From IMG/VR virus record IMGVR_UViG_3300030110_000215, positions 1 through 43,280 of that record: DNA of 43,280 nt, one strand, 5' to 3'. The DNA comes from a virus. The notes beneath the pieces are model-generated. The model saw nothing but the letters and a program-made list of their open reading frames with translations. It was not told the origin of the DNA and made no database searches. The position numbers were made by a program, and so were the translations under genes. Positions 35,740 to 43,117 of this stretch are shown here, in pieces; within the stretch, counting starts at the first letter, position 1; each line of letters starts with the position of its first letter.

Positions 35740-35763
35740 ATTTAAAGTGTTTAATTGGTTAAA
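35740..35763 (-). promoter_or_regulatory. TAACCAATTAAACAC leader ahead of zinc-ribbon gene
   Basis: In coding direction the gap reads TTTAACCAATTAAACAC followed by an A/T-rich run and the ATG. This is the copy farthest upstream of the shared leader motif. Confidence 0.55.
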
Positions 35764-36213
35764 TTATAGTTGCTTAATAAGCTCTATAACCTCATCTACT
35801 TGTGTTTTATTTCTTGGCATAAATAATACATAGTGATGATTATTATCTTTTAGATGTTTTTTAAATAGTTTCCATCTCAACGGAAAAGACTCATTGGCAT
35901 AGCCTTTTGTTTCAATGATAAACTTACCATTAGGATCAACAAAATCTGGGGTATAAGTTATAGCCCGTATTTTACTGCCTTTATTATACAGTTTCTTAGC
36001 TGTACCTTCATAGCATGCTTGAGGATATACTAAAGGATCAAAGATTGTAAATGTGTGCTGTTCATATTCAACGTCAACTTCAGCCTTTTTTAGTCCTTTA
36101 TAACAATAAAGTTCTAGATTAGACTGAAAAGTCTTACCGTCATACGTACTTTTTTTAGCATTTTTTACTTTCTTACGTCCTGGTTTACTTCTAGCTTTTC
36201 TCTTCCAGGCCAT
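35764..36213 (-). CDS. PD-(D/E)XK endonuclease, T7 endonuclease I / DUF1064-like
   Basis: 149 aa. After a basic N-terminus (KRKARSKPGRKK) come E34 in SNLELYCYKGLKK, D90 in YTPDFVDPNGK, and E101 and K103 in FIIETKGY. This E, D, ExK series with PDF is the active site of phage PD-(D/E)XK nucleases that cut branched DNA (Holliday junction resolvase-like) or act in packaging. Length is normal. The gene overlaps the metallophosphoesterase gene by 23 bases. Its likely substrate is recombination or replication intermediates, together with the FEN nuclease and Sak4-like ATPase; the substrate is inferred. Confidence 0.8.
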   Translation of the reverse strand: MAWKRKARSKPGRKKVKNAKKSTYDGKTFQSNLELYCYKGLKKAEVDVEYEQHTFTIFDPLVYPQACYEGTAKKLYNKGSKIRAITYTPDFVDPNGKFIIETKGYANESFPLRWKLFKKHLKDNNHHYVLFMPRNKTQVDEVIELIKQL

Positions 36214-37360
36214 AGCTCATTACATTTGTTTGGAGGTACCCTTCCAGTCCTCTGTTCTTATTCCATATAAAAGCTTGACCACATCTAAGTGTTCCTACAT
36301 AGCCTTGAGTTTTGTGCCAAGTGTCATTAGCACAAATACTAGGAATAAATCTAACCTTAGTTCCCATGTATTCATTAAGCATTTCTTTATGCTTATGTCC
36401 ACAATGTACTTCCCTAACTTTACATCTACTCCACATCTCAGGTTGTTCTGTAGCAATCAACAGCGGTAATTCTTGCGCTTTCTCCTTGTCTCCATGTGTA
36501 AACATGATCATATTTATACCATACTCATAATATTTACGTGACTCTAGACTATTATCTACAGTTACATTTTTATTATTATGATATAAAGCATCTAAAACCT
36601 CTCCTACATAAAACATGCGCTCGAAGTCATGATTACCTTGTATTACAACTACATCTACCGGGGCATACTGTGATAAATAATCAATAGCTTTTGTAACTAA
36701 GTGCCAGTATCCTCTAAAAGATTGACGCCAACGCATACTATCTTGCTGAGGTGTCCCTTTTGTTGTAGCTCTACTCATACCTTCTGAGTTTAGACCATCA
36801 TTACCTACCGGTAATAAAAATCTATCTATCTCAAGACCATCAGCTTTTCTATGTAAATCTACTATAGCTTTCATATAGTTTCTTTCTAGCGCTTCTGGTC
36901 CCTCATCAGTAATTTTACCATAATGTATATCTGGTAATGATATTTCATACAGCACAGGATCTTTTGGCTTTGTATATTTAATCTTAGCTACTTTAGCAGA
37001 TCTATTCTTTATATAGTTTAGTAACTCATCCTTAACTTGCGGCTGTTCATGCCACTGATTATGTGTTACTATACTATAACGTTGTTCACCATTAAAGTTT
37101 TGCCAAAATTTAACAGACTTTACATCTGCCATTGTTAATCCATTATCTAATAAATGTTTTGAAAATGCTTGGCTTTCGCTAAGCTCATGACCATTATCAT
37201 TATTCATGCGCTCTTGCACCCACTCTTCTGAGTTTACAAGTTTTTTACAATCTCTAATAATAGCTATGTCTACATCCCATTTATCAGCTAGGAACTGTGC
37301 TCCTTTTTTTAAGTATCCTTTTCGTGTTCTTAATTTTTCAATAATTTCATCTCGTGTCAT
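36191..37360 (-). CDS. Calcineurin-like metallophosphoesterase, SbcD/Mre11-like
   Basis: 389 aa. The five metal motifs are all present: LPDIHYGK (D144, H146), VGNDGLN, IQGNHDFERMF, FTHGDKEK and CGHKHKEML. The first 110 residues are a helical, possibly DNA-binding region (EIIEKLRTRKGYLKKGAQFL, helix-turn-helix-like). Enzymes of this form in phages are DNA nucleases or phosphodiesterases, sometimes paired with an SbcC/gp46-like ATPase, which is absent from the window. The gene overlaps the primase gene by 14 bases and the endonuclease gene by 23, so it belongs to the replication operon. A DNA repair or recombination role is likely. Confidence 0.8.
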   Translation of the reverse strand: MTRDEIIEKLRTRKGYLKKGAQFLADKWDVDIAIIRDCKKLVNSEEWVQERMNNDNGHELSESQAFSKHLLDNGLTMADVKSVKFWQNFNGEQRYSIVTHNQWHEQPQVKDELLNYIKNRSAKVAKIKYTKPKDPVLYEISLPDIHYGKITDEGPEALERNYMKAIVDLHRKADGLEIDRFLLPVGNDGLNSEGMSRATTKGTPQQDSMRWRQSFRGYWHLVTKAIDYLSQYAPVDVVVIQGNHDFERMFYVGEVLDALYHNNKNVTVDNSLESRKYYEYGINMIMFTHGDKEKAQELPLLIATEQPEMWSRCKVREVHCGHKHKEMLNEYMGTKVRFIPSICANDTWHKTQGYVGTLRCGQAFIWNKNRGLEGYLQTNVMSYGLEEKS

Positions 37361-38348
37361 TTAATATGTTTTTAAGTTCAATGAACCCGCATGTCTTACT
37401 TACTAAGTCTGATGGATCTTTAGACTGATAGTAATCAGGTATGCATATGTTCGTAAAACCATATAAATCACAAATCTTTTTAGCCATAGCTTGGCCAGGA
37501 TTTGTCACTTTGTCGAAATCATTGTCGTATAAAATATCTATCTGGCTAAATCTTTCTTTTAGCTCAGTTACCAATTTAGCTGAAGGTATTTGCATTTCGC
37601 TTTGTAGTGCAATTGCATGATAACCTGCAGCATACAAACACATAACATCTTTAAGCGATGAAGTAATGATAAGTCTCTCACCTTTATACGGGAGTTGGTT
37701 ATAGCCTTGGACATCTGTCTTTTTTGTATTGCTTAACCACTTATTTTGTTCTTCATAAGGAGAATAAATTTTATATCGATTCTTGAATCTAAAAGCGTAA
37801 GTAATTGATTTACAACTAAATCTGTTACTATTTACCCAGAAGTGACTTATAGGTTCGACCCCAAACATAGTCAATATTTTTTTACTAACAAAATATTTCT
37901 TCCAAAAGTTTGCGTCGTCCCTAGTCCACTGCCTACGGCGCTTCCTAAGTAAAACTTCAGGTTTAGTGTAATCTGGTGTTTTATTTTGTCTATAAGCCAT
38001 TAGACCCATAGTAAATTTTATACCAGCTTTTTTAGAACTTAGATTAAGATTGAAATCAGAATCGATAATGTTTAACGCAGAGTAAAAATCACAATTATAT
38101 TTAAACTTTACATAATTAAAGCAATCAAATGTGTGATCAGGAGAACCAAAGTCCTTATATAGTAACTTACCATTATACGGTATTATAGAAACTGTAGGTG
38201 AATTATCTTGTCGAAGGTCACTCTTAAATTTCTTACCAAGTATTTTAAAGTTTGGGCAATAATACCTAAAAATGTCATACTCAGTAATTTTACTAAGTAT
38301 GACATCGGTATGTAGGTGATCGTTACTATCTCTACGATCAACGGCCAT
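37347..38348 (-). CDS. DnaG-type primase with degenerate zinc finger and TOPRIM domain
   Basis: 333 aa. The N-terminus (FRYYCPNFKILGKKFKSDLR, then QDNSPTVSIIP and LLYKDFG) has the layout of the primase zinc-binding domain, but with few of the usual cysteines, so it may not bind zinc. The TOPRIM domain follows: GERLIITSSLKDVMCLYAAG, DILYDNDFDK (D275, D277) and SKDPSDLV. The catalytic Glu expected in the first TOPRIM motif is not in its usual place (TSSLKD), as I recall for some other phage primases. It would make RNA primers for the DnaB-type helicase encoded upstream. The start shares a base with the SSB stop (TAATG). Confidence 0.78.
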   Translation of the reverse strand: MAVDRRDSNDHLHTDVILSKITEYDIFRYYCPNFKILGKKFKSDLRQDNSPTVSIIPYNGKLLYKDFGSPDHTFDCFNYVKFKYNCDFYSALNIIDSDFNLNLSSKKAGIKFTMGLMAYRQNKTPDYTKPEVLLRKRRRQWTRDDANFWKKYFVSKKILTMFGVEPISHFWVNSNRFSCKSITYAFRFKNRYKIYSPYEEQNKWLSNTKKTDVQGYNQLPYKGERLIITSSLKDVMCLYAAGYHAIALQSEMQIPSAKLVTELKERFSQIDILYDNDFDKVTNPGQAMAKKICDLYGFTNICIPDYYQSKDPSDLVSKTCGFIELKNILNDTR

Positions 38349-39118
38349 TAGAAAGGAGCGCTCTCTGCTGGCTGTGCGGTAGTCCAGTCTTCTTCCTCAC
38401 TAATAGTGTCAGGAGTAACTAGGCTAACTGTAGATACATGCTTACCCCACTTGAGGTCTGCATTGAAATCATGATTTTTGAACTGAGTATACTCATCATT
38501 AAGAGCTTTCATAAATAAATCATCTCTTTGTGGTCTAACTCTGCCAAAATAACCAGTGTAAATACCTTGATATTTATCATCTTTTACACCGATCAATACT
38601 CTAAGTTGATTAGTCTTAAGCACTTTTGCTAGGTTCTTGATCTCTGCAACGTTACCGTTAACAATATCAGCCATGGTATCATAATACACATTAGCACCTG
38701 CTGCAACATTTGCCCAAGCTTTTGTAAACTCAATTAGTTCTCTCTCGCCGTCATAAGCTTTTCTCTCACCGTCTTTCTTCCACCAGTCATAAGTTGGTGC
38801 ATCAGTTGACCATGTAGATTGACCTACATTGTTTAGCCATAGAGACTTTCCAGTTTGAGATAGTTTATGATTATTCTTTAGAAACAAATCTAGTTTAAAT
38901 TTACCATCTTCATTTGCAAGCCAGAACGTTACTTTGTTCCAGTCTTGATCATTGCTAGTACCTGAGTATGCAGGTTCTTGTTTTACATTTATGTCTAGCG
39001 CATGTAGTTCTGCCATTGTAGGGTTAACTGCAACAACATTTACATTTGTTAGACCGGAGTAGAATTCTCTACCACCTCCTGATACCTCTTCGGTACTTGC
39101 ATTACTTTGTATTGCCAT
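38348..39118 (-). CDS. Single-stranded DNA-binding protein, phage type
   Basis: 256 aa. The N-terminal 190 residues are beta-rich with aromatic residues (DWNKVTFWLANEDGKFKLDL, TGYFGRVRPQRDDLF), fitting an OB-fold. The C-terminus EEEDWTTAQPAESAPF is acidic and ends in Pro-Phe, the usual protein-docking tail of SSBs. Placement between the Sak4-like ATPase and the primase supports the assignment. It would coat ssDNA at forks and recombination sites and recruit partners by the tail. The family is divergent from bacterial Ssb, so the call rests on tail, size and context. Confidence 0.65.
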   Translation of the reverse strand: MAIQSNASTEEVSGGGREFYSGLTNVNVVAVNPTMAELHALDINVKQEPAYSGTSNDQDWNKVTFWLANEDGKFKLDLFLKNNHKLSQTGKSLWLNNVGQSTWSTDAPTYDWWKKDGERKAYDGERELIEFTKAWANVAAGANVYYDTMADIVNGNVAEIKNLAKVLKTNQLRVLIGVKDDKYQGIYTGYFGRVRPQRDDLFMKALNDEYTQFKNHDFNADLKWGKHVSTVSLVTPDTISEEEDWTTAQPAESAPF

Positions 39119-39137
39119 ATCTATATATATTTAATTA

Positions 39138-39527
39138 TTAAAATTGTGTTAATTGATTATCGTCTGTAGATTCTATAGTATTTATTGTATTAGCTATAGA
39201 GTCCATAGCTACTTCTTCGTTTACTTCAGTTTCTACCGTAGGTACAGGAATACTAGTTTGATTTGTATCATCTACATCTACTTCTGCAAATGTAGTATCA
39301 TCTACAAAAGTAAACGACAGTTTTCTAATCTTTTTAGCTTTCTTACCTTTTAGTGCAGGGTGCTCAAACATTTGTTTTACTTCCCATGCCTGTAAACTAT
39401 ACTTATCTCTGATCCCATTACGGTCTACACCGTTATCTAGGTCAGCTATAATCATACTAGTAGTTATTCTTGCTGGTGTCTCTTGTTTTACAACCCCACC
39501 AGGAGTTGGTTCATTCGCGTCTATCAT
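39138..39527 (-). CDS. Hypothetical replication-block protein, possible helix-turn-helix, 129 aa
   Basis: Residues 20-60 (ITTSMIIADLDNGVDRNGIR then DKYSLQAWEVKQMFEHP) look like a helix-turn-helix in which a resolvase-like recognition helix follows a short turn. A basic patch KGKKAKKIRKLSF follows. The C-terminal half is acidic and disordered (TFAEVDVDDTNQTSIPV). Small proteins of this plan occur beside the SSB and Sak4-like ATPase in other phages. It may bind DNA or bridge the two neighbours. Spacing is 16 bases to the upstream gene and 19 to the SSB gene. Confidence 0.55.
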   Translation of the reverse strand: MIDANEPTPGGVVKQETPARITTSMIIADLDNGVDRNGIRDKYSLQAWEVKQMFEHPALKGKKAKKIRKLSFTFVDDTTFAEVDVDDTNQTSIPVPTVETEVNEEVAMDSIANTINTIESTDDNQLTQF

Positions 39528-39543
39528 AGTTTTCGTGATTTAA

Positions 39544-40251
39544 TTAGTCTATAAAAATTTGATCCCAAGCTAAAGGCATGGTTGCGCCTTTTAAATGTGC
39601 ACATCTAGAACCTGCAGTTACATCGTCTAGAGAGTTAAAACTAATCATAGTCTCATCTTCTTCTCTATATACATAACCTACAGCATCTGCATTAGCACAT
39701 GTAATTTGTTTAATCTTACCTGTAAGGTCAAGGTCTTTTACTGCTACCTCTTTACCTTTCTTCTCTAGCATTTTATCTTTTAGATGACCTACAAGAATAA
39801 TATGATCTGCTAGTTTATTTAGCTTGTCAATCCATTCTTTGTATGCCATACGCAAATACAAATAACCAGCACCGTTAGGCAATGACAATACAGATAATCC
39901 TTCTTTCTTAACGTCAAAGTTCTTACCCATAGGTGTCTTTTGATATATTGCTTTTGCATGTAATTCACACCATTCTTCTAGTTTAGATATAGTGTCGATA
40001 GCTACATATTTGTACGGTCTGCCCTGCTTCATGATCTCACTACCAATAGCCTGCAAGTCTGCAAGACTATTTGCTTTTACTTTTAGTGCATCAACCATAT
40101 CAGAACCATCCTCTAGATCTATAATCAAACAGTTGTCAAGCTGTGACAATACTGTAGTCTTACCGATCTTTGGTGGACCATATATAACCATATTCTTAGG
40201 CGATTTACGGCTCGCCATAACCTTAACTTTAGGTAATTCCATAGTTTCCAT
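39544..40251 (-). CDS. Sak4-like RecA-fold ATPase (AAA_24 type)
   Basis: 235 aa from the ATG at 40251 (METMELPKVK). A longer start at 40293 is possible but would overlap the 46-aa ORF and adds an unconvincing N-terminus. Walker A is GPPKIGKTT (residues 25-33, K31), followed by CLIIDLEDGSD and the Walker B-like YVAIDTISKLEEW, then HIILVGHLKDKML. This is the pattern of phage Sak4 single-strand annealing ATPases, which act with SSB in recombination. The neighbour is an SSB-like gene, in keeping. It follows the small ORF by 4 bases. Confidence 0.78.
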   Translation of the reverse strand: METMELPKVKVMASRKSPKNMVIYGPPKIGKTTVLSQLDNCLIIDLEDGSDMVDALKVKANSLADLQAIGSEIMKQGRPYKYVAIDTISKLEEWCELHAKAIYQKTPMGKNFDVKKEGLSVLSLPNGAGYLYLRMAYKEWIDKLNKLADHIILVGHLKDKMLEKKGKEVAVKDLDLTGKIKQITCANADAVGYVYREEDETMISFNSLDDVTAGSRCAHLKGATMPLAWDQIFID

Positions 40252-40255
40252 ATAA

Positions 40256-40396
40256 TTAGTTTTCATACCACACGCCCCAGATTTTACATCCATGACTAGT
40301 AGTGTTTATTAATACTCTTTTTATTACTTTCTTTTCTTTAGTTTCGCTAGCATCCATATACTTAGGATTCTTGCTATTTAATTTTCTTTTCTTCAT
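40256..40396 (-). CDS. Small basic ORF, 46 aa, coupled to the helicase gene
   Basis: Starts on an ATGA overlap with the helicase stop (TGA at 40393-40395) and ends 4 bases before the preferred start of the Sak4-like gene. The peptide begins MKKRKLNSKNPKYMDASETK, is Lys-rich for 30 residues, and ends HGCKIWGVWYEN. It fills what would otherwise be a 141-base gap in a tightly packed operon. No family is recognised. The alternative is that the Sak4-like gene starts at 40293 and this stretch is leader. Confidence 0.5.
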   Translation of the reverse strand: MKKRKLNSKNPKYMDASETKEKKVIKRVLINTTSHGCKIWGVWYEN

Positions 40397-41349
40397 TCTT
40401 TTACTCTCTCTTTAATTGTAAATGTTGACATCTCCGCTTCGTACGGTATCATACCTAGCAAACCATCACGGTTTTTCTCCATGTGTACTGCTAGCAGACC
40501 AACAGGATTCTCATTACAGTATGTATCTGTAATCCCATATAGATCATGTGGTCTTTGTAACATCATAACAACATGTGCATCCTGACCAATAGAGTCACCG
40601 CCAAACAAATCTGTTAGCAGCGGCTGATACTGTGCCTTAGCACGATGTTCTTGTTCTATGTTACGGTTTAACTGAGATAACAGAATGTTTATAGTCCCCA
40701 TTTTAGCTTGCAACCACATACATCCTTTTGATACCTCATTTAGTTTTTGTAATTCTTGTTCTCTACTACTTAAGATCAGTCTAGAGTGATCGAATACATT
40801 AATAATGGTGTAATCAGGCCTTTTGTTAGTTATATCTACATTAGCCTCTTTGATAAACTCCATATCTCTAGGTACATTGTTAAAGTATACAGGATAGTTC
40901 CCATACTTTAGTACCTCTTCCTTAAATTTTTGATAAGCACTCTGTTCTAGTTTCTTTTCTACAGATAACAGCTCACCTACCTGTTTGTTTACGCCTTTTG
41001 AGCCTGCACGCAGTATCTGCTGATAACCGGGCATCTCGAAAGTCCAATACAATACAAGCAAATTCTTACCTATATTGTTATCCAATAAATCAAAGATCAA
41101 TTGGTTACTAAACGCTGATTTACCTACACCTGGACGACCTGCAATTACATACATCTTACCTGGTTGCAAACCACCTAGTAAGTTTTTGTTTAGTCTTGCC
41201 CATTTGGTAGGATACACCATACGTCTACCATTCATACCATCAGCTACCTGGTGCAATGATGCACTAATAGCTTTTCTTATGCTCTTAAATCCCTTATCCT
41301 TAAAGGGATCTTGTAATTCTGTTGGTTTCTTGTCTTGTGTCATTTTCAT
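40393..41349 (-). CDS. DnaB-type replicative helicase (RecA-fold, hexameric)
   Basis: 318 aa, corresponding to the helicase domain only; the N-terminal primase-binding domain of full DnaB is missing or very short. Walker A is AGRPGVGKSAF (K77, S78). YWTFEMPG is motif H1a, INVFDHSRLI lies at the Walker B position, NILLSQLNRNIEQEHRAKAQ is H3, and SIGQDAHVVMMLQRP is the H4-like block. It would unwind DNA at the fork, with the downstream primase. The start overlaps the preceding 183-aa gene by 50 bases, unusually long; no later ATG before Walker A is better placed apart from M40/M44. Assignment is firm. Confidence 0.85.
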   Translation of the reverse strand: MKMTQDKKPTELQDPFKDKGFKSIRKAISASLHQVADGMNGRRMVYPTKWARLNKNLLGGLQPGKMYVIAGRPGVGKSAFSNQLIFDLLDNNIGKNLLVLYWTFEMPGYQQILRAGSKGVNKQVGELLSVEKKLEQSAYQKFKEEVLKYGNYPVYFNNVPRDMEFIKEANVDITNKRPDYTIINVFDHSRLILSSREQELQKLNEVSKGCMWLQAKMGTINILLSQLNRNIEQEHRAKAQYQPLLTDLFGGDSIGQDAHVVMMLQRPHDLYGITDTYCNENPVGLLAVHMEKNRDGLLGMIPYEAEMSTFTIKERVKE

Positions 41350-41851
41350 CTAAGTTTTCATACTTCTCCCAAGTATGGTTATTAATCCATGTTTCTAAGT
41401 TTTGCATATATGCAAGATTGTGCCTTTCTATTGTAAGTTGTGTATCTAAACACTTTATTATGTGTTTGTGTTTATATAGCTTATCCCCTACTATTTTTTT
41501 ATATTTTGCTTTGCTCTTTGCATTAGCCTTAGAATCTGGATCCTTAGCATGTAACACTCTGACACCACGATCTGTAGTCATTACTTTCATAGGATAATTA
41601 CCTATAAGCTCAGCAAACATCTGATCAAAATTCGAAGAGAAAAGATCTATGAACTCTTGTCTTATAAAATGTTGATCAGGTGTTTCGCCTAGCTTAATAT
41701 ATCCATCTTCTTGTAACTTCTCTAGATTTGGTTTTAGATTAAGATTGTTTAAATATGCATAACTTTCCTTGTAGATAACATATAGGTATAGATAATCGTC
41801 AGCAGACATACCTGTCTGTTCTAACACTTCAAAATCTATATCTACATTCAT
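41300..41851 (-). CDS. Hypothetical protein upstream of DnaB-type helicase, possible loader, 183 aa
   Basis: The N-terminal 60 residues (EVLEQTGMSADDYLYLYVIY, then LNLKPNLEKLQEDGYIKLGE) have a winged-helix-like ending typical of replication initiator and DnaB-loader N-termini. The rest is helical and basic (KSKAKYKKIVGDKLYKHKHI). No P-loop. It is the first gene after the only good promoter in the window and overlaps the helicase gene by 50 bases, so it is translationally linked to it. I suggest a helicase loader or adaptor; the support is position and fold guess. Confidence 0.5.
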   Translation of the reverse strand: MNVDIDFEVLEQTGMSADDYLYLYVIYKESYAYLNNLNLKPNLEKLQEDGYIKLGETPDQHFIRQEFIDLFSSNFDQMFAELIGNYPMKVMTTDRGVRVLHAKDPDSKANAKSKAKYKKIVGDKLYKHKHIIKCLDTQLTIERHNLAYMQNLETWINNHTWEKYENLDENDTRQETNRITRSL

Positions 41852-41902
41852 ATGGCAGTAATGGTTATAAAAAGTTTTGTTATACTAATTTTAAATCTAA
41901 AA

Positions 41903-41935
41903 GCAAATATAATAAATTTTGTTATCATCTACAAA
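41903..41935 (-). promoter_or_regulatory. Bacteroidetes-type promoter ahead of the replication genes
   Basis: On the minus strand TTTG (41935-41932), a 20-base spacer and TATATTTGC (41911-41903) match the Bacteroidetes primary sigma consensus TTTG, 19-21 bases, TAnnTTTGC. The next start codon is at 41851, which leaves an untranslated leader of about 45 bases. The 96-base gap (41852-41947) is the largest real spacer in the minus-strand block. Confidence 0.75.
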
Positions 41936-41947
41936 TAATTTGTATAA

Positions 41948-43117
41948 TTATTCCCAAACAACATTCTTAAGACTTTTTGTAGCCTTCTTAAGCCACTTTT
42001 CTTCCTGAGAATCAGCAACATAGATAATTACTATCTTACCAATTTTATCCTCCTGGAAACGTATTAATCGTCCCACACGCTGTATCATAGACAAAGCTTT
42101 GCTTGTGATACCACACATAATACCCATATTTGCGTTGGGAACATCAAAGCCCTGATTAAGAGCTTTTGTAGAAAATAGCACATTTATATCATCATTTTTG
42201 AATGATTCTAGTGCTAATTCTTTCTGCTTTTTTGTTTTGTTAGAGTGATAAGCCATACCGCCTGGTATAGAATCACACAATTGATCTGTAAATGCATTTG
42301 CACCACCAAATACTAGTATTTTCTTGTCTGTATTTGATGCATATATTTGCTGAAACTTATTTATCTTGTTTTCTGCAAAATCTACAATCTGTTTACGAGC
42401 TCTAATACATCTATAAAACTGTACCGCTGCTTGTATTTGCACACCACTAGCATTTCTTTTAGCCAAAATTCTTCTAGCCTCGTTAAATGCATCAAAGTTA
42501 CCTAGTTGCAGCTTCCAATAAACATATTTATTATTTATCTTTTTGTATGTTGCTTTCTCTTCTTCTGTAAGCTCTACAGGTACACATGTAATCTCATAAG
42601 GACTAACAATACCTAGTTTTACACATCTATCTAGTGTAATTTTGTATGCAGTTGGTGCTATTTCTTGCAATAACTCTTTGTATTCCATTTCTTCTGGTAA
42701 TGTTGCAGTCATACACAACAATCTATCAAAATGATTATTCTCAAAGAACATACGATACTGTGGTGACAAACCTAAATGTATCTCGTCACACACAACAATA
42801 TCATAATGATGTCCTTGTAATTTATATGCACTTTGATAACACATAACTGTCACATTATCAGACGATACACCCCATTTATCAAATTCTTCTACAAACTGAT
42901 CTTGCAATTGTACAGTAGGCACAAGTATCAATGCATCACCACCATTTTTTAGTGCATGTTCCACTGCTAATACACCAACTCTAGATTTACCGAAGCCTGT
43001 ACCTGCAATAACAGAACCAACAAAGTTTTGAGAAGCCCATGCATTTAGGGCCTTTCTTTGTTCTTTATCTCTTATTTTATTTATTTTACTCACAATATCA
43101 TCATTTTTATTTACCAT
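41948..43117 (-). CDS. SF2 DNA helicase (UvsW/DEAD-like)
   Basis: 389 aa. Walker A is AGTGFGKSRVG (residues 38-48, K44), motif II VVCDEIHLG (DEIH), motif III CMTATLP, motif V LFSTKALNQGFDVPNANMGI and motif VI IQRVGRLIRF. Such phage helicases remodel forks and branched DNA, or help initiate repair, like T4 UvsW. A short insertion between the two RecA folds (VELTEEEKATYKKINNKYVY) is typical. The start overlaps the stop of the upstream gene by 7 bases (ATGGTAA). The gene lies upstream of the Bacteroidetes-type promoter, so it is also read from a promoter beyond the window. Confidence 0.87.
   Translation of the reverse strand: MVNKNDDIVSKINKIRDKEQRKALNAWASQNFVGSVIAGTGFGKSRVGVLAVEHALKNGGDALILVPTVQLQDQFVEEFDKWGVSSDNVTVMCYQSAYKLQGHHYDIVVCDEIHLGLSPQYRMFFENNHFDRLLCMTATLPEEMEYKELLQEIAPTAYKITLDRCVKLGIVSPYEITCVPVELTEEEKATYKKINNKYVYWKLQLGNFDAFNEARRILAKRNASGVQIQAAVQFYRCIRARKQIVDFAENKINKFQQIYASNTDKKILVFGGANAFTDQLCDSIPGGMAYHSNKTKKQKELALESFKNDDINVLFSTKALNQGFDVPNANMGIMCGITSKALSMIQRVGRLIRFQEDKIGKIVIIYVADSQEEKWLKKATKSLKNVVWE

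Noticed and set aside
40251-40293. Longer start for the Sak4-like ATPase at 40293
   Set aside because: It overlaps the coupled 46-aa ORF and adds a 14-residue stretch unlike the family N-terminus; it remains possible.
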